This document shows positions 47,044-55,865 of a stretch of DNA of 64,000 bases, in pieces. Under the pieces are notes generated by a model. The model saw only the letters and a program-made list of their open reading frames with translations, had not been told where the DNA came from and searched no databases. Both the position numbers and the translations under genes were made by a program. Within the stretch, counting starts at the first letter, position 1. Every line of letters starts with the position of its first letter. The DNA is from Rhodococcus oxybenzonivorans (lineage in GTDB: Bacteria > Actinomycetota > Actinomycetes > Mycobacteriales > Mycobacteriaceae), in contig NZ_CP021354.1 in assembly GCF_003130705.1 (NCBI RefSeq), forward strand, positions 1,054,001 to 1,118,000, in the 5' to 3' direction.

Positions 47044-47604
47044 ATGACCACCGACGATGTCGCAAGGCTCCAGCGTGACGTGCGGTACTTGATGGACCGC
47101 GGCGAAATCCTCGACTGCGTTGCCAGGCATTCTCGTGGCTGCGATCGCCACGATTCCGATCTCCTGTGTGGCACTTACCACGACGACGGAATCGACGAGC
47201 ACGGCACCAGCACCAACAGAGGACCGGACTACGCGAACTGGGCGAATGCCGCACACGCGGCCACCTCGCTGGCGCATACACACAACATCACCACCCACAC
47301 GTGCGAAATCGACGGCGATACCGCCCACTGCGAGAGCTACGTGTTGGTGGGATTACTCCTCAACGACGGGGTCACGGTGCAACTACTCAACGGCCGCTAT
47401 CTCGACCGACTCGAACGACGCGACGGTGGGTGGCGGATCGCGGTGCGGCGCTCGACCGTCGAATGGAGCGCGAAAGCTGACGCGTCGATGTTGCAATCGC
47501 GCTTCTTCACCGAGAAGGCGTTCCTGAGAGGCACGCGAGCCAAGGACGACCTGTCCTACCAGCGCCCGCTGCGCATCGACACACCGGCACCAGCACGCTG
47601 GTGA
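47044..47604 (+). CDS. SnoaL-like (NTF2-fold) protein 1
   Basis: A 186-residue protein, ATG 47044 with GAAGGAGAG upstream. It has the N-terminal helix with ILDCVARHSRGCDRHDSDLL, typical of the SnoaL_4 type, followed by the curved sheet pattern (YVLVGLLLNDG, GRYLDRLERRDGGWRIA). This fold includes isomerases, dehydratases and the small subunits of ring-hydroxylating oxygenases, so the exact job is open. It probably forms an operon with the TfdA-like gene and ends 22 bp before a strong hairpin. Confidence 0.76.
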   Translation: MTTDDVARLQRDVRYLMDRGEILDCVARHSRGCDRHDSDLLCGTYHDDGIDEHGTSTNRGPDYANWANAAHAATSLAHTHNITTHTCEIDGDTAHCESYVLVGLLLNDGVTVQLLNGRYLDRLERRDGGWRIAVRRSTVEWSAKADASMLQSRFFTEKAFLRGTRAKDDLSYQRPLRIDTPAPARW

Positions 47605-47626
47605 CCGACGTGCGGCCGGAATGAGT

Positions 47627-47669
47627 GCGGCGGAGGTCTCGGGACCGACGGTCCCGAGACCTCCGCCGC
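47627..47669. terminator. Bidirectional hairpin terminator
   Basis: Perfect 20-bp arms (47627-47646 and 47650-47669) with a 3-nt loop. The left arm starts GCGGCGGAGG and the right arm ends CCTCCGCCGC. It separates convergent SnoaL-like and SDR genes. Confidence 0.88.
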
Positions 47670-47677
47670 ATTCGCAC

Positions 47678-48442
47678 TTATTTCGGCGGGAATCGCAGGC
47701 CACCGTCGAGCCGGATGACCTCGCCGTTGAGATAGTCGTTCTCGACGATCGATGCGGCGAGAGTCGCGTACTCGGATGGCCGGCCCATGCGCTTGGGATG
47801 GGGAACCTGGGGTCCCCAGTAGGCCTCGAGCTGATCTCCGGCCTTGCCATAGGCCGGAGTCAGGATGGTGCCCGGTGCAATTGTCACGACCCGGATACCG
47901 AGGGGGGAGAGGTCCCGGGCGGCCACGAGGGTCATGCCGACGATGCCGCCCTTCGCTGCGGAGTAGGGGAGTTGTCCGATCTGGCCTTCGTAGGCCGCGA
48001 TGGACGCAGTATTGATGATCACGCCTCGGCCGCTGTCGTCGATCGGCTCCTGTTTGGCGATTGCGGCCGCGGCCAATCGCATGACGTTGAAGGACGAGAT
48101 CAGGTAGGACTCGATGGTCGTCCGGAACGCAGCAAGATCCATGGGGCTTCCATCCTTACCGACGAGCCGCCCGCCCCCGGCTGGGCCGCCGTGTGTGTCC
48201 ACCGAGATGCGCAGCGGCCCCAGCGACTCCGCCTCGGCGATCGCAGCCCCGACGGATTCCTCGTCCGAGGCGTCGGTACGCACGTAGCGGACTCCCAGCT
48301 CCTCCTCCAGTTCCTTGCCCTTGTCGTCGGCGACGTCGGCGACGACCACCTTGGCTCCCGCCTCATGGAGACGGCGAACGGTGGCTTGGCCCAACCCGCC
48401 CGTGCCTCCGACGACTATCGCGGAACAACCCATGATCTGCAT
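47678..48442 (-). CDS. Short-chain dehydrogenase, HSD10-like
   Basis: A 254-residue SDR. The cofactor loop is GGTGGLG, the catalytic YxxxK is YSAAK, and [18 protein letters not shown] followed by KGGIVGMTL is the signature of type II 3-hydroxyacyl-CoA dehydrogenase/17beta-HSD10. The usual NNAG motif is replaced by DTHGG. The likely reaction is NAD-dependent oxidation of a (2-methyl-)3-hydroxyacyl-CoA to the 3-ketoacyl-CoA, which the thiolase encoded nearby could cleave. It is divergent from the second CoA ligase and shares its operator. Confidence 0.83.
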   Translation of the reverse strand: MQIMGCSAIVVGGTGGLGQATVRRLHEAGAKVVVADVADDKGKELEEELGVRYVRTDASDEESVGAAIAEAESLGPLRISVDTHGGPAGGGRLVGKDGSPMDLAAFRTTIESYLISSFNVMRLAAAAIAKQEPIDDSGRGVIINTASIAAYEGQIGQLPYSAAKGGIVGMTLVAARDLSPLGIRVVTIAPGTILTPAYGKAGDQLEAYWGPQVPHPKRMGRPSEYATLAASIVENDYLNGEVIRLDGGLRFPPK

Positions 48443-48480
48443 CGCAATTTCCCTTCTTGCAAGTAAGCCTCTTGTACTGA

Positions 48481-48495
48481 GAGAATCATGTTCTC
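48481..48495. promoter_or_regulatory. Regulon operator, copy 4, abutting a start codon
   Basis: GAGAAT-CAT-GTTCTC matches 11 of 12 positions. It ends at the base before the ATG of the CoA ligase at 48496, so no ribosome binding site fits between; the ligase mRNA may be leaderless or start upstream with the operator in its leader. Confidence 0.62.
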
Positions 48496-49935
48496 ATGAA
48501 CATCAACATGATTCTAGAGATGGCCGCGACCGACAGCGACAAGGCGGTTGTGACCGTCGACGAGCGCTCGTTGACCGCCGCGCAGCTCCTCGACCTCGCC
48601 CACCGCGCCGCCCACCGGTTCCGGGATCACCCGGCCGTGCTCTATCTCGGTGCCAATCATCTCGGCTATCCGGTCGCCCTGTTCGGGGCCGCCCTGGCCG
48701 GCGTCCCGTTCGTGCCGCTCAACTACCGGCTCGGTGATCAGCAGTTGACTGCATTGCAGGATCGCCATGCCGGCGCCGTGATCCTCCGCCCCGAACATCT
48801 CGACGCCCTCGTCGATGTCGACGTTGTGCAGGACGAGCCCGCGGAGGTGCCCTCCCCGCAGTGGGACGGTGACAGCGTCGCCGTGATCATCTACACGAGC
48901 GGAACCACGTCCGATCCCAAGCCTGCTGTGCTGCGGCATCGGCACCTGCTGGCCTACGTCCTGAACACGATGGAGTTCGCATCCGCCGCGGACACCGATG
49001 CCGCGTTGGTGGCAGTTCCGCCCTATCACATCGCCGGCCTGACGAACCTGCTCTCGAACCTCTACACCGGCCGTCGCGTGGTCTATCTGGCCGGGTTCGA
49101 CCCGACCGTGTGGCTTGACACCGTCCGGCGCGAGGGCATCACCCACGCAATGCTCGTGCCCACGATGCTGGCCCGCGTCGTCGCCGAACTGGGCGACGCC
49201 GACGCGGAATCGCCTACGCTGCAGAGCCTTGCCTACGGCGGATCCCGTACTCCGAGGCCCGTTCTGGAGCACGCGCTGCGCGCATTTCCGGATACGGGTT
49301 TCGTCAACGCCTACGGTCTCACCGAAACGGCGTCGTCGGTGGCCGTTCTGTCCCCCGAAGATCACCGGGCGGCGTTCGCGTCGAGCGATCCGGCTGTGCG
49401 GGACCGGCTCGGGTCGGTCGGGCGGCCGCTGCCCGGGATCGAGATCGAGGTCCGCACGGAAACCGGTGAGCCGGTCGCGGCAGGCGAGACCGGCCTGGTC
49501 TTCGTGCGGGGCGAGCAGATCTCCGGCGAATACGGCGGACGCAGTGTGCTCGACGCGGACGGCTGGTTCGCGACCCGGGACCTCGGTCACCTCGATGCGG
49601 ACGGCTACCTGTTCGTCGAGGGCAGGGCTGACGACACGATCATCCGCGGCGGCGAGAACATCGCACCGGCAGAGATTGAAGACGTGCTGCTCCGCCACCC
49701 CGCGATTTCCGAGGCAGCAGTGATCGGAATACCCGACACCGAATGGGGACAGCGAATAGTCGCTGTTCTCGTCGGAGACGCAGACCCGGCCGAAATCAGG
49801 CAGTGGGTCAAAGACAGGCTGCGTTCCTCGAAAACCCCGGACACCGTCGTGTTCCGAGATGAACTCCCGAAAACTGAGACCGGAAAACTACTGCGCCGCA
49901 CCCTTGTGGCCGAACTGGAGAACTCCCATGCCTGA
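48496..49935 (+). CDS. Acyl-CoA synthetase (AMP-forming) 2
   Basis: A 479-residue adenylate-forming ligase. Motifs are IIYTSGTTSDPKPAV, NAYGLTETASSV and TGKLLRRTL with the catalytic Lys. The N-terminus MNINMILEMAA is like that of other actinobacterial ligases, which supports this start despite the missing Shine-Dalgarno. It activates a free carboxylate to a CoA ester. It overlaps the thiolase by 8 bp and is co-transcribed with thiolase and meaB. Confidence 0.88.
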   Translation: MNINMILEMAATDSDKAVVTVDERSLTAAQLLDLAHRAAHRFRDHPAVLYLGANHLGYPVALFGAALAGVPFVPLNYRLGDQQLTALQDRHAGAVILRPEHLDALVDVDVVQDEPAEVPSPQWDGDSVAVIIYTSGTTSDPKPAVLRHRHLLAYVLNTMEFASAADTDAALVAVPPYHIAGLTNLLSNLYTGRRVVYLAGFDPTVWLDTVRREGITHAMLVPTMLARVVAELGDADAESPTLQSLAYGGSRTPRPVLEHALRAFPDTGFVNAYGLTETASSVAVLSPEDHRAAFASSDPAVRDRLGSVGRPLPGIEIEVRTETGEPVAAGETGLVFVRGEQISGEYGGRSVLDADGWFATRDLGHLDADGYLFVEGRADDTIIRGGENIAPAEIEDVLLRHPAISEAAVIGIPDTEWGQRIVAVLVGDADPAEIRQWVKDRLRSSKTPDTVVFRDELPKTETGKLLRRTLVAELENSHA

Positions 49936-51067
49936 AGCCGTCATCGTCTCCGCGCTGCGCACTCCCATCGGCACTGCCGTGAAGGGAACGTTGCGCGACA
50001 CCACCGCTCACGACCTTGCTCACCACGTCGTCGCCGCAGCAGCAGAAGATCTCGACCCGGGCCTGATCGACGATGTGATCCTCGGTGAAGGCCTGTACGG
50101 CGGCGGGGTGGTTGCCAGGCACGCCGCACTCACCGCAGGACTGACCGAGGTTCCCGGGCTGGCGCACAACCGGCACTGCGCCGCCGGCCAGGCCGCGGTG
50201 CAGAGCGCGGCCGCGAGCATCCGGGCGGGTATGGACGAGCTGGTCATAGCCGGCGGAGTCAATTCGGCGTCCACCTCGCCGAAATCACTGTTCAAGGTGG
50301 ACGGCGAGTGGGTGCCGTGGTTCCCGCCCACCCATCCCGAACAGGCCAATGCCCCCACGATGGATATGTCGATCACGGTCGGATGGAACGCGGCCGTCGA
50401 GGCGGGCGTGACCCGGCAAGAGATGGACGAGTGGGCATTTCGCTCACATCGCAACGCCGTGCAGGCCATCGATGAGGGCAGGTTCAAGGAAGAGATCGTT
50501 CCCATCGACACGCCCCACGGACTCTTCTCGGTCGACGAGCATCCGCGGCGCGAGACGAGCTTGGAGAAACTGGCGTCACTGAAGCCGCTGCATCCGGAGA
50601 TCGAGGGGTTCAGCATCACAGCGGGAAACGCGTGCGGTGGCAACGACGGCGCTGCCGTCCTGACGATCGCGAGTGACCGTCTCGGATTACCTGCGCTTGC
50701 CACCGTTCGGTCGTGGGCGTCCGTCGGGATCGACCCCGCACTCACCGGTCTGGCGCCGGTCAGGGCAATCCCGAAAGCCCTTACCCGAGCGGGTATCTCT
50801 CTTGCCGATGTCGGCCTGTTCGAAATCAACGAAGCTTTCGCCGCGATGTGCGTTGCCACCATCAAGCTGCTCGAGATCGACCCGGACAAGGTCAATGTGA
50901 GCGGAAGTGGTTGTTCGCTCGGACATCCTGTTGCAGCGACCGGTGCCCGGATGCTGGTGACGCTGGTGCACGAACTGCGCCGTCGCGGTGGCGGTATCGG
51001 TGTGGCGGCAATGTGTGCGGGCGGGGGAATGGGGTCGGCGACGGTGATCGAGGTTCCAGCGCCGTGA
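49928..51067 (+). CDS. Thiolase (acetyl-CoA acyltransferase)
   Basis: A 379-residue thiolase, ATG 49928 within the end of the ligase gene. The nucleophile is Cys84 (NRHCAAGQAAVQ); GCSLGHPVAATG gives the catalytic His and CAGGGMGSA the second Cys. NEAFA is also present. It cleaves a 3-ketoacyl-CoA with CoA, releasing acetyl-CoA or propionyl-CoA. It is co-transcribed with ligase 2 and overlaps meaB by four bases (GTGA). Confidence 0.92.
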   Translation: MPEAVIVSALRTPIGTAVKGTLRDTTAHDLAHHVVAAAAEDLDPGLIDDVILGEGLYGGGVVARHAALTAGLTEVPGLAHNRHCAAGQAAVQSAAASIRAGMDELVIAGGVNSASTSPKSLFKVDGEWVPWFPPTHPEQANAPTMDMSITVGWNAAVEAGVTRQEMDEWAFRSHRNAVQAIDEGRFKEEIVPIDTPHGLFSVDEHPRRETSLEKLASLKPLHPEIEGFSITAGNACGGNDGAAVLTIASDRLGLPALATVRSWASVGIDPALTGLAPVRAIPKALTRAGISLADVGLFEINEAFAAMCVATIKLLEIDPDKVNVSGSGCSLGHPVAATGARMLVTLVHELRRRGGGIGVAAMCAGGGMGSATVIEVPAP

Positions 51068-52068
51068 CTGTGAGCCGACCCGTCAGTGATTCCCCTGTGT
51101 CATCCAGTGTTTCGGACCTCGTCGCGGCAGCGCGTGCAGGCTCCGTGCGTGCGGCGGGACGGTTGCTCAGCCTGGTAGAGAGTAGCCGTCGCTCCGAAGT
51201 GCTCGACTCGCTGGCCTCGGTGGTCGACTCGCCGGCCGCGGCGCCCGCCCGGGTGGTCGGTGTGACGGGGCCGCCCGGTGCCGGCAAGTCGACGACCATC
51301 GGAGCCCTCGTCGCAGAGTATCGGCAGCGGGGCCTGCGGGTGGCGGTACTGGCGGTCGACCCGTCCTCGCCGTACAGCGGCGGTGCGCTTCTCGGCGACC
51401 GAATCCGGATGGCCGCGCACATCAACGACCCGGGCGTGCTCATACGGTCGGTCGCAACGCGCGGCCACCTGGGCGGCCTGGCCGCGGCGGTGCCCGCGGC
51501 CATCCGCTTGCTCGGGGCGCTGTCGTATGACCTCGTCCTGCTCGAAACGGTGGGGGTGGGGCAGTCCGAGATCGAGATCGCGGCCATCGCTGACCCTACG
51601 ATCGTGATACTCAACCCCGGTGCGGGTGACGCTATTCAAGCCGCGAAGGCAGGTTTGTTGGAGGTCGCAGACATCCTCGTCGTCAACAAGGCCGATCGCG
51701 ATGGCGCCGACCAGACCGTACGAGACCTCCGAGCCGAGTTCCACGTGCCGATCCTCACCCTCGTCGCCGCACGAGCCGAGGGAGTGTCCACCTTGGTGGA
51801 GGTGATCGAGGCCCACCGTCGCGCCGACACACTCGCGCGCCGGACAGCACGGGCGCGGGCACAAGTCCTCTCCCTTGCGCACACTCGCCTGCGGACTCAT
51901 CCCGGACTGGCGCATCTTGCCGCCTCGGTCGCGGCCGGCCGCCACGACCCCTACACGGCGGCTGATCTGTTGCTCGCTCCCGCGTCCGAGGCTGCCCACG
52001 ACATGCGGGCCTTCCGGTACGAGACGGAAGACCCGGCCTTCTGTGATGCGGGCGGATCAACCGAGTGA
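51064..52068 (+). CDS. meaB: MeaB/ArgK family GTPase, B12-mutase chaperone
   Basis: A 334-residue G3E-type GTPase. The P-loop is GPPGAGKST (residues 69-77), followed by VDPSSPYSGGALLGDRIRM, the switch ETVGVGQSE and the base-recognition NKAD. MeaB loads and protects adenosylcobalamin in acyl-CoA mutases. The only B12 mutase in the window is at 34906-36884, some 14 kb upstream but probably in the same regulon. The 3' end overlaps the convergent DapB-like gene by 12 bp. Confidence 0.92.
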   Translation: MTVSRPVSDSPVSSSVSDLVAAARAGSVRAAGRLLSLVESSRRSEVLDSLASVVDSPAAAPARVVGVTGPPGAGKSTTIGALVAEYRQRGLRVAVLAVDPSSPYSGGALLGDRIRMAAHINDPGVLIRSVATRGHLGGLAAAVPAAIRLLGALSYDLVLLETVGVGQSEIEIAAIADPTIVILNPGAGDAIQAAKAGLLEVADILVVNKADRDGADQTVRDLRAEFHVPILTLVAARAEGVSTLVEVIEAHRRADTLARRTARARAQVLSLAHTRLRTHPGLAHLAASVAAGRHDPYTAADLLLAPASEAAHDMRAFRYETEDPAFCDAGGSTE

Positions 52069-53136
52069 GGCAATGACCTGGGGAAGGTCGGTGGTCGAGC
52101 GGATTCCCGAGGCGGCAGCGCACACGAAGGGCACCGCGTTCACAGCGCGGTGTGCCGTGTAACCGGGCGCCACCGCACCCATCCGTTCGAGCGGCACCGG
52201 CATTGTGATGTCGACGTCGAGGGGTGCGTCCCCATCGACAGTGACATGCCACCCGGTGGGGCGGACGTCCCAGGCCGGGTCGACGTCGGCTGTGCAGTAC
52301 CAGGTAGCGCGGAAGCGCAACAGTGCCCGGCCGTTCCGCATCCCGGCGGCGGTAATTCGCTGGGCCGCCACAGTACCCGCCTCCAGGACCCCGGCGGCGA
52401 TGTGGGTTCTGTGGCGGGCGGTGGCAACCTCGCCACTCGCCTCCACGGAATCGAGCGGCTGCCCGAGGGCGTCGGCGACGAGTTGGAGCGAGGGCCCGAA
52501 ACTCGTACGAGCATGCGACAACCGGGCTTCGCTGAAAGCGCCGGGAGCGCGTCCGAATCCCATGATCTCGAACAGAAGGTCTGGTGAATCCCTCTGTGAC
52601 AGATCGGCATACTCGTCGATCGTCAGGTTGTCGAGCTGTCGTTGGATCGAGGTCAACACGAGCGGAACGGCTTCGGTAATGAACCCGGGACTGCTGCCGG
52701 TGCTGTGGATCGAGGTGTTGCCGAGCGCGCACGCGGCCTCGACCCGTGCGCGTACCTCGGGGTCCATGCCCGCCGGATAGTGGAACTCACCGCGGGTTGT
52801 CACGATATTGATCCCCGACGCCAGCAACCAGCACACTTCGTCGAAGTCGCACGCACGCGGCATGTACAGCACACAATCCGCTCCGGAGTCCACGACCTCC
52901 TCGATGCTCCGGGTGGCGGTGATGCCGGTAGCGGGCAGCCCGCACAGTTCGCCTGCATCGCGGCCGATCTTGTCGTCTGCGTGGACGTACACACCGGCCA
53001 AGGTCAGCGTCGAGTGTTCGATCACCGCCCGGAGTGCACGGGTGCCGATGTTTCCTGTCGCCCATTGCACGACCCGATACGGCCGGGTGGCAAGAGTCGA
53101 TTCGACAGCGTTCTCGGACAAGGGATTTACACTCAT
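52057..53136 (-). CDS. DapB-N-like NAD(P)-dependent dehydrogenase
   Basis: A 359-residue protein of the actinobacterial family annotated as dihydrodipicolinate-reductase-like or diaminopimelate/amine dehydrogenase-like. The nucleotide site is VVQWATGNIGTRALRAV; TTRGEFHYPAG and STGSSPGFITEAVP are family landmarks. These proteins lie in many rhodococcal catabolic clusters, but the substrate is unknown; true lysine biosynthesis is unlikely. It is 42 bp downstream of the thioesterase gene on the same strand. Confidence 0.78.
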   Translation of the reverse strand: MSVNPLSENAVESTLATRPYRVVQWATGNIGTRALRAVIEHSTLTLAGVYVHADDKIGRDAGELCGLPATGITATRSIEEVVDSGADCVLYMPRACDFDEVCWLLASGINIVTTRGEFHYPAGMDPEVRARVEAACALGNTSIHSTGSSPGFITEAVPLVLTSIQRQLDNLTIDEYADLSQRDSPDLLFEIMGFGRAPGAFSEARLSHARTSFGPSLQLVADALGQPLDSVEASGEVATARHRTHIAAGVLEAGTVAAQRITAAGMRNGRALLRFRATWYCTADVDPAWDVRPTGWHVTVDGDAPLDVDITMPVPLERMGAVAPGYTAHRAVNAVPFVCAAASGIRSTTDLPQVIASLG

Positions 53137-53178
53137 GTCACACCTTTGATCGGTCGACGTGCCACCACGGAACGGGCG

Positions 53179-53994
53179 TCACGGGTGGATGCGGAGGAGG
53201 GCTTCTTGCGCATAGGACGCGACGAGGCTCCCGTCCTCGGTGAGAGCATCGCCACGGCCGAAGCAGCGGCCGTGCGCCAGCAGTGGACTGTGCTGGCGAA
53301 GGAGGAGCCACCTGTCGGTGCGGAACGGCCGATGGAACCAGAGGCTGTGCGAGGTGACGGCAGAGGTGAATTCCGTGCCGTTACCGAGTTGACTGAGCCC
53401 GTGAAGTGGGCGCAGCGCCGTGCCGATAAGGTTCAGGTCGGTGGCGTACGCAGTGAGCGCCTGGGCCAACTCGCCAGCGACTTCCGGTGTGCGCATCCAG
53501 AATTCGAAATCGGGGGTTGCGGCCGCCGTTGCGTTCAGGTCGGCGGCGGCGCGGGTCTCCCACGGGAGAAGGTCGAGGTGTACCCGGAATTCTTCCGGAA
53601 GGACGGCCGGAACCGCGGGAGTGCTTTGATGTTCGGGTCCGTCCTCACCGCAATGCAGGGAGATCGCGGCAGTCGCAACCACCCGTTCCGACTGCCGGGC
53701 GACGACCGCCACGGTTGCGAACGATCGGCCTTCGTGTTGAGTCGTGACCTCGTACCGGACCGGCTCGTCGGCGCGGCCCTCCCGTGCAAACAGCGCATGC
53801 ATCGATTTGACGCTCTTGCTCGGACAGGTGAGACGAGCCGCCTCCAGGAACTGGCCCAGGATCTGTCCACCGAACAGTCGGTGGTAGTCCAGTTTCTGGT
53901 TGCTTCCCTCGAACACCGCGACCGTGGGGTCGGTGTCGGGTGGGTAGGGGCGCAGATCGAGGCAGGCGAGAAGGTCGTTCCATAGCTCGGGCAC
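53179..53994 (-). CDS. Acyl-CoA thioesterase II (TesB-like)
   Basis: A 271-residue double-hotdog thioesterase, GTG start 53994. It has the FGGQILGQFLEAA segment of the N-terminal hotdog and HSLWFHRPFRTDRWLLL in the C-terminal hotdog, as in TesB. It hydrolyses acyl-CoA to free acid and CoA, probably relieving CoA sequestration or releasing a dead-end intermediate. An operator copy lies 31 bp upstream. Confidence 0.88.
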   Translation of the reverse strand: MPELWNDLLACLDLRPYPPDTDPTVAVFEGSNQKLDYHRLFGGQILGQFLEAARLTCPSKSVKSMHALFAREGRADEPVRYEVTTQHEGRSFATVAVVARQSERVVATAAISLHCGEDGPEHQSTPAVPAVLPEEFRVHLDLLPWETRAAADLNATAAATPDFEFWMRTPEVAGELAQALTAYATDLNLIGTALRPLHGLSQLGNGTEFTSAVTSHSLWFHRPFRTDRWLLLRQHSPLLAHGRCFGRGDALTEDGSLVASYAQEALLRIHP

Positions 53995-54024
53995 ACACCG
54001 ACTGTAATCGATGTTTCCCTCGTT

Positions 54025-54039
54025 GAGAATACCGTTCTC
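54025..54039. promoter_or_regulatory. Regulon operator, copy 5
   Basis: GAGAAT-ACC-GTTCTC matches 11 of 12 positions. It lies in the 46-bp gap between the TetR gene end and the thioesterase start, so it would control the thioesterase/DapB-like pair. Confidence 0.6.
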
Positions 54040-54040
54040 G

Positions 54041-54694
54041 TCAGGAGTGTGCGAAACCCCGCGAGCAGAAAGCCCAGACCTCGTCGGCGGAAATGGGACG
54101 GACAGTTGCGTCGTCGTTGCCGCCGCTGGACTGAGCGATGAACATGACGGTCTGCATCGTCATGGCAGCCATTCGGCGCGGGTTGATCTCGGCGCGCAAT
54201 TCACCTGCGGCTTCGGCCTGCTCCATCAGCTCGGTAAACAGCGAGAGCAGCGCCGAGTGCGCGACCTTCACCTCGGCGGGATGGGAAATCAGCAACTGCG
54301 GGGCAAAGTCGGTAAACAGCGGACGATGCGCCACCGGGTCGGGGCGGCACGACTCGAACAGCAACTCGACGGCGACGCGGAGCTGGTCGAGTGGGTCGGT
54401 CTCGTTGGCTGCCGCGGCGCGGATCTGATCGGCAGACCGGGTCAATGCTTCCTCGAACAGGGCGAGGAGGAGTTCATGTTTACCGTCGAACTGCAGGTAG
54501 AAGCTACGCAGCGACTGCTTGGACCGGTCGACGAGCTCCTGCACCGTGAAGTCGGTGCTGCCCTTTTCGGTGATGATCGCCTGCGCGGCATCGAGGAATT
54601 TCTGCACTCGCTGCTCGGCGCGAAGCTTGGCGGTCTTGATGGAGCGTTCGACCGCGCGCTGCTTCCAGGCCGGCTCTTCGCTGATTTCGGTCAC
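54041..54694 (-). CDS. TetR family transcriptional regulator
   Basis: A 217-residue regulator. The N-terminal helix-turn-helix (about residues 25-72) shows VQKFLDAAQAIITEKGS, FTVQELVDRSKQS and LRSFYLQFDGKHELLLALFEEAL. The C-terminal ligand domain is helical and variable. The start is GTG 54694 with GAGGGGGGG upstream. It is the only local regulator in the 30-kb catabolic cluster and lies between two operator copies (54025 and 54813). It is therefore the prime candidate to bind GAGAAT-N3-ATTCTC. The inducer is probably a CoA thioester of the pathway. Confidence 0.88.
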   Translation of the reverse strand: MTEISEEPAWKQRAVERSIKTAKLRAEQRVQKFLDAAQAIITEKGSTDFTVQELVDRSKQSLRSFYLQFDGKHELLLALFEEALTRSADQIRAAAANETDPLDQLRVAVELLFESCRPDPVAHRPLFTDFAPQLLISHPAEVKVAHSALLSLFTELMEQAEAAGELRAEINPRRMAAMTMQTVMFIAQSSGGNDDATVRPISADEVWAFCSRGFAHS

Positions 54695-54805
54695 CGCCGG
54701 ACCCCCCCTCTGTATGTAGCAAACATGTATCCACTGTACCGGAGAGGAGTATGGCGTTGGGTCGCCAGCCTGCGAGCTACGGGCAAAAGTGGAACTCTTA
54801 CTTTC

Positions 54806-54834
54806 GTCTAGCGAGAATGTTATTCTCGCTAGAC
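54806..54834. promoter_or_regulatory. Regulon operator, copy 6 (perfect, extended)
   Basis: The core GAGAAT-GTT-ATTCTC (54813-54827) is a 12/12 match and the symmetry extends to perfect 13-bp arms, GTCTAGCGAGAAT and ATTCTCGCTAGAC. It lies between the divergent tetR and acyl-CoA dehydrogenase pair 2, 33 bp before the dehydrogenase ATG. It is the strongest site of the set. Confidence 0.78.
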
Positions 54835-54866
54835 CATTCGCAGCTCTGGCAAGGAGGCAAGCCGGG

Positions 54867-55865
54867 ATGCTTTTCGAGTTCGACTCAGATCAGCGGTTGT
54901 GGCAGAAAACCGTCCGAGAGGTCATGGCCAAGGAGTGCCCGCCCACCCTGATCCGCACGATCGTCGACGACGGCGGCGACCCCGGTCCTCTGTGGAAGGT
55001 GTACGTCGACCTTGGCTGGACCGAGCTGGCGGAAGCCGACGTCGCCGTGGAATTGGCGATCGTCCTGGAGGAGCTGGGCCGAGCTACCGATCCCACGCCC
55101 TACCTTGCGACGATGACCCAGTTCGCTCCTCTGGCCGTGGGGAGTGCCGATCCTGCGCAGTCCGGCGCGGCGGTATTCGACGGTGTGAGCGCCCACCGCG
55201 ACGGTCGTGGCTGGCTCTTGAACGGCACCGCCCACCGGGTCATGGACGGAGATCGCGCAGATCTGCTGGCTGTGGTGACGGGCGCCGGCGTCTTCGTGGT
55301 TCCCGCGGAACGGGTGACCGCAACGCGCAGTCTGATATTCGATCCCGTGCTGCACCTTGCCGAGGTGACCTTCAGTGGGGTTCGCGTGAGCGAAAGCGAC
55401 CGCAGTGCCGCCGATCCGGAGCGCGCTCGTCAGCTGGCCCTGACCGGCATGGCGCTGACGATGGTCGGGGCCTGTCAACGCATTCTCGACTCGGTGCTCG
55501 TTCATGTGAAGGGCCGCAATCAATTCGGTGCTCCGATCGGCTCCTTCCAGGCGGTCAAGCACAAAGCGGCGGACATGCACGTGGCCGTCGAACGTGCCCG
55601 CGCACTCGCCTACTATGCCGCCCTCACGATCGCCGCCGACGATCCCCGCCGCCGTGTGGCTGCGGCAATGGCCAAGGCCGCGGCAGGGGAGTGCCAGTCG
55701 CTGGTCTTCCGCAACGGCCTGCAGCTGTTCGGGGCCATGGGATTTACCTGGGAAAACGACCTTCAGTTCGCGCTCAAGCGCGCCAAAGCCGGCGAGCTCC
55801 TGCTCGGCGGCGCGGCCGAACATCGGGCGCTCATCGCCGAGGAGTACCGTGCAACTCACCTTTGA
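54867..55865 (+). CDS. Acyl-CoA dehydrogenase, small subunit of heteromeric pair 2
   Basis: A 332-residue acyl-CoA dehydrogenase-like protein, ATG 54867 with AAGGAGG. The C-terminal domain is clear (KGRNQFGAPIGSFQAVKHKAADMH, GAMGFTWENDLQ). It is shorter than the standard length and overlaps the larger partner by 17 bp. Same layout as pair 1: probably half of an alpha2beta2 flavoenzyme. Confidence 0.83.
   Translation: MLFEFDSDQRLWQKTVREVMAKECPPTLIRTIVDDGGDPGPLWKVYVDLGWTELAEADVAVELAIVLEELGRATDPTPYLATMTQFAPLAVGSADPAQSGAAVFDGVSAHRDGRGWLLNGTAHRVMDGDRADLLAVVTGAGVFVVPAERVTATRSLIFDPVLHLAEVTFSGVRVSESDRSAADPERARQLALTGMALTMVGACQRILDSVLVHVKGRNQFGAPIGSFQAVKHKAADMHVAVERARALAYYAALTIAADDPRRRVAAAMAKAAAGECQSLVFRNGLQLFGAMGFTWENDLQFALKRAKAGELLLGGAAEHRALIAEEYRATHL

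Noticed and set aside
52057..53136. dapB, dihydrodipicolinate reductase of lysine synthesis.
   Set aside because: The protein is about 100 residues longer than DapB and lies in a catabolic operon; only the nucleotide-binding part is similar.
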